The notes beneath the pieces were generated by a model. It did no database searches and was not told the DNA's origin. It worked only from the letters and a program-made list of their open reading frames with translations. This document shows, one piece after another, positions 8,928-20,700 of a stretch of DNA of 64,000 bases (the stretch's first letter is position 1; every line of letters starts with the position of its first letter). This DNA is from Nigrospora sphaerica (Eukaryota; Ascomycota; Sordariomycetes; Amphisphaeriales; Apiosporaceae): positions 310,001-374,000 of the forward strand of contig JAGVVL010000027.1 in the NCBI GenBank assembly GCA_018287875.1, written 5' to 3'. The translations under genes were made by a program, and so were the position numbers.

Positions 8928-9721
8928 TTACACCTCAAGGGTCTTTTCGAACCCGAAGCTTTTCAGCTCGAAGCCACGCATGTATTTATGCGCAAATTCA
9001 TTCGGCCAGTATGCCCGCACCAACAGTTCCTGGACCGTCAAAGTCGCCGAGGGTCGGTTGTAGGCTTGTAAGAGCTGACGTCGGGTGCAATAGAGCTCGA
9101 GGTTCACGCGCCCGATGGAGACCCACTCGTCATCTTCTGGGCCTAAGTGCTCTTCCAGATAAGGGGACCCTGTGAATCATCGGCCAGGCCTTGGTTGGCA
9201 CGGCTCTGAAATCCATCGACTATCATGTAGCCGTTTCCACTCCAAGCGCGCTGGGCGTAGCAGACCAACATGACCCCCAGGAAATATGTAAGCAACATAA
9301 GCCCGGTGCAGAGGCCAAACAGATTCCATGAGCTGATGATGACTTTGTCGTGGTACTCGGTAGCCCCGACCGGGCAGGCTGAGAGATTGCTTGAGCCGAG
9401 GGCCATGTTGCCAGACACCACGGAAGCATTGAAATCTCTCTGCGCAGGCTGCCACATGGTATCGGCTTGCATAACTGGTGTTGGACGGCTGGACATCGTG
9501 GCCGGGTCTAGGTGTCGTTATCAGGACGGTATTCACACCTATAGGAGTCGATTTTGTAGTGGAATGGTAATCTCGACTCCGCGGGAGGTAAGGGTTGAAC
9601 CCTACGTGGTCTTTTCCGTCCTCTGGGAGAAGGGTCCAGCAGAACCCACTATTATCGCAGTAGCAATGAAGAAACTTACTGCGGCGATCATGAGAGCCGC
9701 AAAAAGTTGTATTCCTTCCAT
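8928..9721 (-). pseudogene. Integral membrane protein gene, decayed
   Basis: Three minus-strand coding blocks line up. The first, from an ATG at 9721, is a short hydrophobic N-terminus (IQLFAALMIAAVSFFIATAI). The second (about 9497-9143) has a strong transmembrane segment (WNLFGLCTGLMLLTYFLG). The third (about 9176-8928) is a soluble tail (EEHLGPEDDEWVSIGRVNLE ... FGFEKTLEV, then stop). A stop follows the N-terminal block, and blocks two and three are in different frames, the switch lying at a short G run near 9173. No domain name is assigned. Either the gene is degenerate, or some breaks are introns or base-calling errors. Confidence 0.5.
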
Positions 9722-10240
9722 ATGTCGACTTATAGGGACGGGCCTGATAATAGGAAAAGTCGTGTTATGTGTATATAGAGGAGTAGAAGGGCGGTGTAGA
9801 CTGAAACCAAGGAAGTAGAGATAGAGAGAGGCAGCTTAGAAGAGGCCAGCAAGGCTTTATAGAGGCGAATTTGGCGGAAGCTGAAGTTTTTGTGCCAGCT
9901 AAACAGTCTCACCACGCCCGAATATCCTTATGAGACCCTAATAGCCTCCCTGTACCCCAATGCATGACTGGCTCACGATGCACCATTTAACCCTAACAGC
10001 CTCACTGTACCTTGCTTAGAATGTGCTTAAAGGGAAATTTACGCCCAGGTCCAGCTTTGGCATTGGACTGTTGGATTTTCTGCTGCGTTGGCCTCCGCAA
10101 GGACCATTCACGTTCTCTCGCCAATTCCGACCACGTCCCATTCAGCACCCGCTTGTTCCCACCCTCTCCATCATGACCACATCTACTCCGTCTCGACCAC
10201 AACCACCTCTCCATCTCAACTACATCCTTTCGCCCCCCGC
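9722..10240. other. Intergenic, no gene seen
   Basis: This lies upstream of the decayed membrane protein gene. It contains TATA-like runs on the minus strand (tatatacacata near 9765-9780), but no supportable ORF. Confidence 0.5.
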
Positions 10241-10475
10241 TGTCACGGCACGTAGTTGAACAAGTCAGCACTGATCGTAGATTAACTGAGGATAGCAACG
10301 TGAGGAAGGAAAGAAGGAAAACACACGATGATTCTGGCAGTCGCAAGGTTTCCAAGTACCTTGAGACGCACAAACTAGTCATTCTGCCAGTGTCACCACC
10401 TGCCCCAGCGGTCTACAGCTGCCAGCACCGTAACACCGCCTGCCCCATCAGTGTATAGTTGCCAGCGCCGTCACA
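10241..10475 (+). mobile_element. Solo LTR, family B (235 bp)
   Basis: Starts TGTCACGGCACG and ends GCGCCGTCACA, similar to the clean copy at 32963-33159. It has an internal partial duplication of the ctgcc...gttgccagc region that makes it longer. No 5-bp duplication flanks it (cccgc versus ggcat), so it may be rearranged. Confidence 0.65.
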
Positions 10476-10916
10476 GGCATCGTGGAAGCGGAGAATGGAT
10501 GCACTAAGATTAGCAGGGCCGACAAAGATAGTGATAGGGAGGGGCTGGCAGTAACACGAACAAGGAGGCCGGCAGAAGGAGAAGAGCAGCTTGGCTAGAA
10601 CATGAAGGGAGGAGATTGCCAGACTGATGGGGTTTCGAAGATGTGAGAGAACGGAGGATGAGCGAAGCTGATGAGGGTGGAAAATGGGACAAGGTAGAGG
10701 ATAGGTGAAGATAAGAAGAGGTGTGAAGATACTTCAGGGTCTTAATCTCGTTTCTCTCTTCCCCCCTACTCTCAGCAGGTAAGTCTTATTATTTTGGAAA
10801 CTCGGTGCCAAGCTTATCTCGCCCCGTCTTTACTCCTGCCTCGGCAATCGAGGGCAGGTAACTATTTATACATATGTTAGGAACTAAGGGTAACTCTACC
10901 ACCCGCGGCTGTTCTT
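10476..10916. other. Intergenic, no gene seen
   Basis: Purine-rich stretches and short shadows only. It separates the family B LTR from the 3' end of the leftward gene at 10917-11918. Confidence 0.5.
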
Positions 10917-11918
10917 CTACGCTGAGGCGTGCCGGAAACGCCAGCGTGCGCTGTTCCTCAGTATGCCTCTCGCACGTCCCGGCTCCCGAGCCTTGGGGAG
11001 CCACCGCCACACTCCCAACGGCCGTCGTTTTTCTTCCCAAGACTTGGTCACAACGTCGCTTGCGATTTGCTTATGCGCGTCGCATAAGCGAGGCCGGTAC
11101 ACGGCACGCGTGGCCTCGGCATTCTCAAGCGCCGTCTTCAGCGTGAAAAGGGGGCCGCCACTCCGGGAGAGGCGGACGTCAGCGAGATAGCCGAGGCTGA
11201 CGGCGTCGTAAATGCCGCCGGGCGAAACCGGGAGGAAGCCGAAAACGGGGTCCTCGCGGTACAGGGGGTTGTCGTGGTACTCCATGTCGGTGCCATCGAA
11301 GACGCGATACGGCCAGACGATCCAGAGGGGAAGCGAGGGGTCGGTGACGTCTACAACGACTTCGAATTCCGATCTTTCATAATCTTTAGAGTAGTTCCCG
11401 TCGATAAGGGGGGACACGAGGAGCCGCCCCAGGTGAAGGACGTGCGACGGGAGGGCAGCTAGGGGCACCGCCGACGGTAGAGAGCCATAAGGCGAGGATA
11501 AATGCGGCGGCGTATTTAAGGAAGCCGACGACGTGTCGTGGCGCGCCTCCAGTTTTAAGAAGTTCGGGTGGGAGTCATCGTGCTGCCTCGAGATATGGAT
11601 ATGGGGGATACCGAAGTCAAGTAGCAGCTGCTGTGTTTCTGTATCACACAGCGGCGCGTGGACGTCCCTTGGCTTGAAATAGTAGGGTTCGATTCCCTCT
11701 TGTAGCTCCTTCGTGCTAAGGTCGAGGTTCTGTATCACGCGGAGCCACCTCTCCACCCCCTGGGCGTTCTTTTTCAGCTCGTCGCTTTCCAATGCTCGGG
11801 GTGCGCGGCGGCCGTTGGATCGGAAGTCATCAATGTCGGCCTGGCTGGTCGGTGGGCTCTTGAACCGATGGCCAAGGGTGCCAAAGATGCTCCTGAGGCT
11901 TTTAGCATTGCTGGCCAT
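10917..11918 (-). CDS. Uncharacterised protein, 333 aa
   Basis: A single uninterrupted ORF starting MASNAKSLRSIFGTLGHRF. No signal peptide or transmembrane segment is visible. The sequence is well balanced in composition, with aromatic and acidic clusters (PLWIVWPYRVFDGTDMEYHD). The C-terminus is basic (RRPLGVWRWLPKAREPGRAR). It has the flavour of lineage-specific fungal hypothetical proteins, and I recognise no domain. The first ATG in the frame is used. It stands alone between TE remnants, and codon use looks normal for the window. Confidence 0.6.
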   Translation of the reverse strand: MASNAKSLRSIFGTLGHRFKSPPTSQADIDDFRSNGRRAPRALESDELKKNAQGVERWLRVIQNLDLSTKELQEGIEPYYFKPRDVHAPLCDTETQQLLLDFGIPHIHISRQHDDSHPNFLKLEARHDTSSASLNTPPHLSSPYGSLPSAVPLAALPSHVLHLGRLLVSPLIDGNYSKDYERSEFEVVVDVTDPSLPLWIVWPYRVFDGTDMEYHDNPLYREDPVFGFLPVSPGGIYDAVSLGYLADVRLSRSGGPLFTLKTALENAEATRAVYRPRLCDAHKQIASDVVTKSWEEKRRPLGVWRWLPKAREPGRARGILRNSARWRFRHASA

Positions 11919-12731
11919 GTCTGTGGATCGTGTAGAGGTGCCGGGAAGAGGGCGGTGGGAGAGGCTTGAGTCGTGGCGGGATGCGACGAAGGTAAGGGGC
12001 TTGAGGGCTCAAATAGTAGCACGAGGGCCGGGGGTCTAGCGTGCGTTCTATTACAAGGTCCAGGCCAAGGAAGAAGCGTCACACTCTAAAGAGAGAGAGA
12101 AAGAGAGAAAGTTTTAACACGGCGTTCCAGCAAGCTGAACTCAAATCATGCTGGATATCCGATCCAGTTCTCTAGCATGTGTTTTCATCATCACCTGCCA
12201 CGTGGTATAACAGGGTTACCCCCCACCCACCCACCCCCGCCACCACCTTGAGACTAGAATAAGAAACAATGCATCATTCTTATGTAACCTAGATCAACTA
12301 TCCAGCCGACCCAAGTGATTCTATCTCCTTAGTCTCGGAAACTAGTGATTTTGGTTGAACTTTAATTCACTAGCTTCCGAGACCTAGGACATAGCGCGGC
12401 GGCTTCCGCACTGGCGAGCGTGAACAACCGCCGGCCGATGCTGCCCACCCAGAGAACGCGCCACGATGCCCGCCTCGGGTAACCCAGATGGAAGGATTGC
12501 TTATAGACACTATGCTGCCTTCCGTAAGCCTGTGCCTAGGTATCAGAAAACCGGGCAAGCCCGAACGGACGTAGGTGCCGTCCATCTCGCACGCTCGTTG
12601 TCGCCTCCTGCGCTGGCCATGAGTGGTCCCTCAGTACCTCCAGCCCGCCGGCGACGACGCCTCTCGTAGACGATGGTACTCCTGTGAATTACGCCCTATG
12701 AAAGCAACCTGCACCAGAAAGCCATTTCACT
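11919..12731. other. Intergenic between two divergent uncharacterised genes
   Basis: About 0.8 kb that should hold the promoters of the leftward gene at 10917-11918 and the rightward gene at 12732-13826. There is a GA-rich run near 12090-12110 and a C-rich ccccacccacccaccccc tract near 12221-12240. No gene was identified. Confidence 0.5.
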
Positions 12732-13826
12732 ATGAATCCCCGTGCCCCAGCAACTCCGCCCGACCCTCACGTAACAGCAAGGCTGTTCCTTGACGCCCAC
12801 GGCCATGGGCGCGCGCCACTCGATACGGAGGCCGTAGTGCGGGAGATTAGGGAATCCAGCCAAGCCGTGATTTGCGAGGCCACTGACGCCCAAAATAACT
12901 TTTTACAGTTGCTAGCTTTCTCGGAACCGCTTTCTGGCAACCGAACGCACTCAGCCTTTACAAGGCTGTGGGAAATCAGCAATTTCTACTGGAGTATACT
13001 CCAGCACGCCGCACAAGCCCTGCCCCCTTCTCCGGACCTCCTAGATTTCGTTGCAGCCAGCTCGGCGCTCCAGGAAACCTTGGCCGCGACGAAGCCAGCA
13101 GACGCTCGCCAGGGAGCGTCAGCTCAGGAGCTATGCTGCATGACGACGGGGGAGCTCGCCCTCGAGCTCAGCTTACGGCGTCCCGGGCTAACGCGGGAAC
13201 GCATGTACCAGTACTGGGATCGGTCCTTCAAAAAGGAGTCGGGCGTTCCTAGCACCGCCTTCATCGCCGCCGCGCCGCCGCGCCCTAGCCCAGGCGCTGC
13301 GAAGCGCCGGCTGAAAGGTACCAGCCCGCGCCTGATCATTGCCGCGTCGGCCGAGACTTGGGTGGCGATTAAGGCCTTCAAGACATGGTGCCAGACGTCG
13401 CGGTCGCGAACCTTAGAAGCGCTCGACGCCCGAATCCAGGCCGCAGGCAGCACCAGTAGCGTCCTCGAGGTCCTGCGTGCTGCCCACCGGCAATTCAGAG
13501 AGTTTCGGAATAACAATGACCGAGGCACCGACCTATTCCATTTCGAGGGCGACTCTTGGAATTTGAACACGCCCAGCCGCTGGGTACTGGAAAATGCATC
13601 CGATGACGGTTACGTGCACTGCCCGGCGGAGGGCATCCCCATGTCCTTCCATGATTGGAAGCCGAAGGCCCGCTGCCCGGGCTGCCAGGCCTGCCGGCAC
13701 TGGTCTGTACCGAACGAGGTCCGGCAAATGGAGATTAAAAGCGCGGGAACCCGCATTTTCCACGAAGACTCTTGTGCAGAGACCATGGCAGTCATGTTAT
13801 ATCGACTGCAACTCCTCACGGACTAA
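12732..13826 (+). CDS. Uncharacterised protein, 364 aa, with C-terminal Cys cluster
   Basis: An uninterrupted ORF from MNPRAPATPPDPHV. The middle is helical and Ala-rich, with a short Pro-rich linker (AAPPRPSPGAAKRRLKG). Near the C-terminus is a Cys/Trp motif (DWKPKARCPGCQACRHW) that could bind zinc, preceded by a Trp-containing stretch (FEGDSWNLNTPSRWVLENA). No signal peptide is seen. I do not recognise a family. It could be a host gene or an accessory protein of a mobile element, given the transposon fragments immediately downstream. Confidence 0.55.
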   Translation: MNPRAPATPPDPHVTARLFLDAHGHGRAPLDTEAVVREIRESSQAVICEATDAQNNFLQLLAFSEPLSGNRTHSAFTRLWEISNFYWSILQHAAQALPPSPDLLDFVAASSALQETLAATKPADARQGASAQELCCMTTGELALELSLRRPGLTRERMYQYWDRSFKKESGVPSTAFIAAAPPRPSPGAAKRRLKGTSPRLIIAASAETWVAIKAFKTWCQTSRSRTLEALDARIQAAGSTSSVLEVLRAAHRQFREFRNNNDRGTDLFHFEGDSWNLNTPSRWVLENASDDGYVHCPAEGIPMSFHDWKPKARCPGCQACRHWSVPNEVRQMEIKSAGTRIFHEDSCAETMAVMLYRLQLLTD

Positions 13827-13975
13827 GCATAGCGCCGGAGAAGAAGACATTCTAATAATTTTTTCTTAGCTGGTTCGAAGTAGCATTGTGGTAGGTGACA
13901 TTGCAGGATCAGATGTAGCGGCGCGGAATTGACTACCATTCCTCTCTTACGACCGAATTCCCCTTCAAGTCATAC

Positions 13976-14033
13976 TATCACGGCATACAGTTGGATAAGT
14001 CGACAACTGATCGTATATTGACTGAGGATAGCA
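13976..14033 (+). mobile_element. Family B LTR fragment
   Basis: This matches the first ~58 bp of the family B LTRs (tatcacggcatacagttgg ... gaggatagca), then the match stops abruptly and integrase coding sequence begins. Confidence 0.6.
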
Positions 14034-14034
14034 G

Positions 14035-14225
14035 GTAGACGACCTACGAGCCAGGATCCTGGAAGAAGGCTACCGCAAGATGACCACCGCCCATCCGGGC
14101 AGGAACAAGACACGGCGACTGCCGATGGAGCGCTTTTTGTGGGCTGGTTGCGGAGGAGACGCTGATCGGTACGTGGCCGACTGCCACTGCAGGGCCGCGA
14201 AGGCTCCCCGTGACAAAACACCGCA
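14035..14225 (+). pseudogene. Ty3/gypsy integrase fragment (HHCC zinc-binding region)
   Basis: One frame reads like the N-terminal zinc-binding region of a gypsy-type integrase: LRARILEEGYRKMTTAHPGR, then RYVADCHCRAAKAPRDKTP, ending in a stop. The AHPGR histidine, the CHC pair and the KAPRDKTP motif are typical of fungal Ty3/gypsy elements. Only ~60 residues survive. No reverse transcriptase or protease is nearby. Confidence 0.65.
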
Positions 14226-14572
14226 GCCTGCGTAAAATCGACGATGTGTATGGGACTGCAATGCTCCGGCAGGTGTTCCGGAAGACCGGCAAGGCCCTTG
14301 ACCAAGCCACGGCCCAGATCGTGAGTTTGAGGCCTGAGAGAGACCAACTGGTGGCTGCACTAGAACACCAAAAGCCTCCAAAGGGTCGCAAGGTGCGTCC
14401 AACCGCGTAGGATCGTTTCGTGACGATGCTAGAGGTTCGAGAGCAGAAAGGGGTGGTTGCGACAAGGTCCCATGCAGGGGGTTCAGCCACTGCCTCATCG
14501 CAACGCATCAACACTGTCGCTTCGGACGAAGAATCGATTTCTGTGGCAGAGGAGGTGATCGCAGTCTCTTGA
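14226..14572 (+). pseudogene. pogo-like transposase C-terminal fragment
   Basis: The translation matches the C-terminal tail of the transposase in the element at 36883-38810 (LRQVFRKTGKAL, RFVTML). One in-frame TAG replaces the CAG seen in the other copy, a CpA-to-TpA change of the kind RIP makes. No terminal repeats were found around this piece, so it is an orphan fragment. Confidence 0.65.
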
Positions 14573-15609
14573 GGCCAATCTATTTATTTGTATCTATTGT
14601 GGTTATTGAGATATTTAATTAATTCAATTTATTGGTGTGTGGCGTGGTCGTATTTTTTTGCGTGGCGCGGAGATGGGGTGGCTCGCGATGGGGACCCAAG
14701 CTTAGGTACAAATCAGATGGGATTGTTGCATAGCGACAACCTCGTGTCTCGCAACACCACTGGTCCTTCGCTATTCTATAATCAAGGGTTACACCAACTA
14801 CTTGGATGCAGAGGTGATGCTGTGAACAGTGCATCGCAACCCGGGCTGCCGGGTCAACAACCCCCTACCGAACAGACCAGGCCAAAAGATGGAGTTTTAT
14901 TTCCGCCCCGGTGGGCCTTCGAGCGCCCCGTCCCAACGAGCCCCCGCAATGGTTGCCCATGGCACCCAGACCGGGTGCAAGGGGACGAGTTACGCATTGG
15001 TACACAGGCGGGCAAAGCGGAATACCGGACAATTAGCTGAAGGGACCTGGCCCCCCTCGCCCCCTGGCCCAGGTTCGCAGGCTGGGAGTTGCTTTCGGCG
15101 GCCGTAGATCTGCCTGCGGGCTCAGAGAAGTATTCTAGAAAGATTGCAGCAATCTCACAGCGTGGGAAGCCCAGGGCATGCGGTTTGTAATCGTACGGGG
15201 CGGACCTTGTATCGGGAAACCAACACACGCTCGATTAACTCTCCTGGTTGGGAAGAACCGGGCCCGACATCATGCTAGAACGCCGAGCACGCGAGAAAGG
15301 TAGTAACCAGTTTTCACAGAATAGGCAGTTAGTTGTCTGTCTATACCGGCGCCGGGGTCCCATGGAAACGGGCCGGGTAACCGGGACATAAAACGCCGCC
15401 GAAGGGCTTTCCAGTTTGCTTTAAAGCGTTTGATGAATCGCGGCCCATGGGCCAGTCCCACCGTTGCGGCTCCTGGGAGGCAGGGTCCCAAACATTCGCG
15501 AGGCGGTTCGGTAACGAACGCAGAGGCGAGAAGAGGTGGCCGTCTGGCGAACCGAGCAAGCCGAGAATGGGAGGAGAAGAAAGAAAGAGAAAGAGGACGA
15601 ACAGTCGAG
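14573..15609. other. Intergenic / 3' flank of LysM remnant, no gene seen
   Basis: About 1 kb without a supportable ORF. The right end (about 15270-15609) continues the minus-strand frame beyond the LysM domain as low-complexity residues that do not resemble a LysM protein tail. Confidence 0.5.
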
Positions 15610-16440
15610 TAGGTTCGCGTTGGTGTAGAAGAGCGTCGCCGCCGAGACCATGTGCGACCTGGCAATGGAATCGCAAGTATCTCCTTCCTGCGCGACGTAC
15701 ATGTTCCCGAACACGCACACTCGGGACCTGGGCGGCTCGGTAGTGAAGTTGAAAATACTGAGAGTAGGCTCAAAATCGGCAACCTCCAGGCTACACCCTG
15801 CAGTATCACGTGTCAGTAAGCTATCGTCCCATACAGACAGACGAGGGCCGTTCCCGGAATCCGACTTACTTCTGGCCACATACCTGTACTGCTTTTGGAA
15901 GAACTCGGCTTGGTAAGATGCCGAGTAGGCCGAGGTCTGCATCAACGCCAGACTGCGGGTGTAGCAATACGAGCAGACATCCGAGACGGGCAGGTCGTCC
16001 AGGTCCTCCACATCGGGGAAGGCGGCAATCACAGCTAGCACGGGTATCAGACACGAAAAGGCCGGAAAGTCGGAACTGGGAGCGGTGGGAACCAACTGTT
16101 GCAGTTTTTTTGGTCTGGGGGTCTGCGAAGCAGGTTTGATTCCAATTGTCCTAGAGCTTGTCGACCAACCCGGTCAGAGGCACCCCGGGCATTGTTGTCG
16201 CAAAGCACCGTGTGGTACAGGGCAGCTTCGCAATTTGATGCGAGGCCCAACCCCCCCCAAGGAGCCTTCCTGAAAAATAGGCCACCCGGGAATGTCGTCG
16301 GTGCTCTCTCTGTGGAAGATGGCAGGGATTCCCCGGCCGTGAGGGAAGGAGCAGCTCAGAGCCGCAAGCCCCATCAGGGCCACGAGCCTCGATGGCCCGG
16401 GGCCCGGAAAAGGTCTCTGCATTGTCGGCGCCATGGGCAT
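15610..16440 (-). pseudogene. LysM-domain secreted protein, decayed
   Basis: Reading leftward from an ATG at 16440: a hydrophobic leader (SRLVALMGLAALSC), a region with CEAALYHTVLCDN, a Cys-rich segment (VCSYCYTRSLALMQ) and one LysM domain (YVAQEGDTCDSIARSHMVSA ... NANLLDCS). A good intron (GTAAGT...TGCAG, about 15875-15800) joins the Cys-rich and LysM exons in frame. The frame is broken at an 8-G run (about 16250) and at a 7-A run (about 16108). After the LysM domain the coding signal ends without the usual second Cys. Such proteins bind chitin or GlcNAc oligomers outside the cell. It diverges from the chitinase at 17781. I call it a pseudogene, with sequencing error in homopolymers as the alternative. 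Confidence 0.65.
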
Positions 16441-17780
16441 AAGAAGTCCGGTTAAAGGAAAACAAGTGCACAGCGCAGACGAGAGGACGGGTGGGAGCCG
16501 CGAGACCTTATGGTGACGCCCAGCGGCCGGTGACTATGCTCACCATAGATTCATACGGATAGTTGCATGTACCGCGATGGTGTAGATAGGCAAGTACGGG
16601 GTACAAGCTATTTCATTGCCATTCGGACCGCAGCCGACCCCGGCGCCTTGTTCGCCGTCTAAACCCACATCCGGTCGTCCCAGCCGCTACATTGTATACC
16701 ATAGCTCACCGCAAGCAGTCCAATCGTCCCCGCTGCTGAATCTGGTGTCCTCGCCACGGCCACGGACAGGAATTTCCTGGCCAATTGGGCTCCCAATATG
16801 TGGAGAGCTAGGGCTGCCCAGGCCTTCGGTTAGCCGGGAAGCAGGTGCGACCCGTGTCCACTGCCCCATTGTATGAATTTATCCATCCAGGGTCAGTCGC
16901 CCGGTGGAGATCTTTGGTCCCTGGTGCCTGAATGCGACATCCGCAGTCGTACCAGATTTTAGGCACACGAAAGTGGGCAGAGAAACGTTTTTCGCATTAT
17001 TGACCGTCCGGAACGGTCCGCCCCGCCACGGCTAGGGGCTAGGCCGTCAGACGGCGTGCCGAAAACAGGCGTCGCGTGGCTCGATTCCTTGACACACTGG
17101 CTACACTGTCGGATTCTCTCTCGGGCGCATATCTAGGTCCCCGTTTCGCTACTGCAGGATCCGTGTGCCTGGGCTTGCTGGCCCCAAGGAGATTGGAGAT
17201 TGGCTGGCCTTGAGGCGTCGGCGCTTGACGTATACTGTTGAGAACTTAGTATGCCTGCCGTTTTGCACATTCCGCGACCCATGTTCTTACCGAGGGTCGA
17301 GGGTGGCCATGCCGTATCCGTTGATTGCCCGCCCTGCCCATTTGTCCCCCCTACATGACCGATGGGCCGCCGGCGCTAGTCTCGCTAAGCAACGTCTACC
17401 TAGCCCGGAAACCACTTGGGCCGCACCGCGGTGCCCTACTCACGGGAAGTCATCCCCGTAGGCGACCTAGATCAGAACAGAACTCGGTCTGCCATGCATA
17501 TTCGCTGGATCCGAAGAGCGCGGAAAGTGGGAAGCGTCTCTGCAACAAGAATGATGTGCCGATCTCGTGTCCTCTTCCGGACTGGTCTGTGAAAGAAAAA
17601 GAGATGGTGGGAAACAATGTCGACCGACGCCTCGGCGCAATGTGCTATGCGGCAGTAGACGTGGAGGTAGTGCAAGGGGCCTATGTAGCCTACGTACAGC
17701 GCAAAAGCAAGCCGAAGAAACCCATTTCGACATGCCCATTGCTCTCAGCCTCTTGCGTTGTTATCGTCCCTGTCCCAGGC
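16441..17780. other. Shared upstream region between LysM and chitinase genes
   Basis: A 1.3-kb head-to-head intergenic region that would have to drive both genes. No ORF is convincing. No known regulatory motif was identified by eye. Confidence 0.5.
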
Positions 17781-20700
17781 ATGAATGTCACGATGCCGTT
17801 CTTTCGACCTCACTCCGTCACTCTCCTCCTCGTTGGCCTTCTTTTGCTCAGCTTCGCATACGCCTCACAATGTGACGCACGAACCTCCTGTCCCTCCGGC
17901 ACAGGTTATTGCTCGCAATGGGGCACCTGCGGTTGGGGCCAAGACTTCTGAGGCACCGGTTGCGTAAACAGTTGTGATGCTGTCCCCCCTGAGACTGAGT
18001 GCAGTGCCGCCAAACCCTGCGCCACTGGCTGATGCTCTCAGTATGGCAACTGCGGATGGGGCCCTGACTTCTGCGGGAAGGGCTGCATCAACCCGTGCGA
18101 TGCCGTCTCCGAGTGCGATGCCAACCGGCCCTGCAAGACCGGGTGCTGCGGCACCAACGGGGTTTGCGGGACCGGTCCCGACTATTGCAGTCCCGAAAAA
18201 TGCATCAACAGCTGCGACGCGAAGGCAGAATGCGATCCGGAGGGCTGGGGCCCGGACTTTGTCCAGTCGACCAAGTGCCCCTTAAACGTCTGCTGCAGCA
18301 AGTTTGGCTTCTGCGGTACCACCAGCGAGTTCTGCGGGGATGAGAAGTTGGAAAGACCATCCTGTGCTGTTGACGCGCAGAAGATCACGCGCGTCGTCGG
18401 GTACTACGAGGCATGGTCGAAGTCCCGGGCTTGCCATACGATGTCTCCCCTGATCATCCCGCAAGGTGTCTACTCGCATATCAACTTCGCCTTTATCAGC
18501 ATCAACCCCGACACGTTCCAGGTTGTCCCCGCTTCGCTGAGCGACGAGAGTCTCTACCACCAGCTCAAATCGTTGAAGACAAGAGACACGGGTCTCGAGC
18601 TCTGGCTAGCGATTGGCGGGTGGTCCTTCAACAATGCAGACAGCCCGACGGTTACGACATTCTCCGATCTTGCTCGTGCCGACACCACCTACCAGAACGT
18701 CTTCCTCTCCTCGCTCATTCACTTCATGGCGACGTGGGGTTTTACGGGCATCGACATTGACTGGGAATACCCGGCCGCCGACGACCGCAGTGGCCGGCCC
18801 GAAGACTTCGAGGATTTCCCCCGCTTCCTGGCTAACCTGCGAGCCGCCCTCGACAGCTACGGCTATGGAATCTCCATCACGATACCCACCAGCTACTGGT
18901 ATCTCCAACATTTCGACATGGCGTCGCTCGAGCCTTACGTCGACTGGTTCAACGTCATGAGTTACGACCTCCATGGTGCCTGGGACATCGGCAACGAATG
19001 GACCGGCGCAACGCTCAGTGGGCACACCAACCTGACCGAGATTGAGACGGCTTTGGATCTGATCTGGCGTAACGATATTCCCCCCTCCAAGGTCACCTTG
19101 GGCCTCGCCTTCTACGGCCGCACTGCGACGTTGGCCGATCCCTCCTGCAGTGCCCCCGGCTGTGTCTATGCCTCTGCTGGAGACGCCGGGCCTTGCTCCG
19201 ACGAGACCGGAATCTTACTCAACTCGGAGATTGCCGACATCATCAGTACGAATCAACTATCTACCACGCTGTGGAAAGACGCGGCAGTGAAAACCATCAC
19301 GTGGGGTGGCAACCAATGGGTCGCATTCGACGACAAAGATACCTTCAAGCTTAAATCGGATTTCGCTAAATCGCAATGCATCGGCGGAGTGATGGTCTGG
19401 GCTATCAGCCACGACGACTCCGTGGGGACCAACGCCTACGGTCTTGCTAAGGCTTTAGGTAACGATATCAACGTCGACGAGAGCACGGGTTTCACCTGGG
19501 CACACTCGGGGCTCAGTCAACACGAAAAGTCCACCACCAATCCCCAAGAGAAGTACTGCCGCTGGACGAATTGTGGCGAAGATTGTCCCGCCGGATTCAG
19601 CCAGATTACGCGGGACGATAAGAAGTCGCAGATCATGCTCGACACCAGCGCCTGTTCCTCCAACGATGCCCCCGGCAGCCAGGTCTTATGTTGCCCTAAG
19701 TCTTCGCCACTACCGGTGTGCCGCTGGCGCAGCCACCACAACACGGGCAAGTGTGCTGGCGGTTGCAAAGGCGGAGAAGTGGAGGTGGGTTCTATCATGG
19801 CCGAGTGCCACTCGGGGGCTCCCAAACCGCCTGCCGCAGTTTGACCGAGTCCACGTCGCCGTGGGCCGAGTGCCAGTGGTCGCATTGCATGGACAAGGAG
19901 AACGCCGCTACCTGCCCGTCCGACTTTCCGGCCTTCATCACCACCTCCACACAGGGCTCCGGCGGTCTCCCCAGCTGTGTGGTTTCGCAGACGCGCAGTC
20001 ACTGCTGCAGGGGTCCCCAAGCCCCCGAGGCCTTTACTAACTGCGACTGGCACGCATCCTTAAAGGACCAGGTCACGGTCAACAACGGGGCCGATGACGT
20101 GGTCATCAGTTCCTGTCGGTTCCAGTGTCCGGCCAACACGCTTCAAATCGCTGCGCAGAGCTCGTGGCATGTCGAAGTTCACGAGGACGTCCCGGAGAAC
20201 TGCTTGTTCGGCACCGAGGCTTTTTTGCTGCCGTGGGCCCCAGGACGACGATTCATCAGCGAATGGACCGCGGTCCGTCCCGACGTCGTACAAAGACCAG
20301 ACCGCTGCAGAGTTCGACATGTATCTTGACAAATTCTTTCAGGACCGCAGTGTCCGAAGGGCTTCATGTCGAAGTACGACGTCAACGAGCAGCTCGGATC
20401 CCGCGACGTGGACCAGAGCAGCACGCTGGCCTGGCTTCTCCCCGTCATGAGTGCCTGGATATCGGCCAACCATCCCCGGGATGATCTTGCCGAGCTTTGG
20501 AATTCCTACGCCGAGTCCTATGGCGATACACACGGTGTTGCAGCGGCCAACGACTCTATCCTTCGCCATACACTTTTGCCGAGTGGCTTCGACGGCCAGC
20601 CTCTGTACGACCCCGAGGTCTATATTGCTAGCATCCTCTGTAATATCGACTCTTCCTACGATACATTGACTGGAATTGACATTGCAAACGAAGCGCTTTG

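Noticed and set aside
11690..11705. tRNA T-loop-like gggttcgattccc
   Set aside because: Lies within the coding frame of the 333-residue protein; no matching acceptor or anticodon arms were found.
17949..18033. Selenocysteine reading of the two TGA codons
   Set aside because: These are disulphide cysteines of an extracellular domain and the selenoprotein machinery is generally absent from ascomycetes; error, readthrough or pseudogene is simpler.
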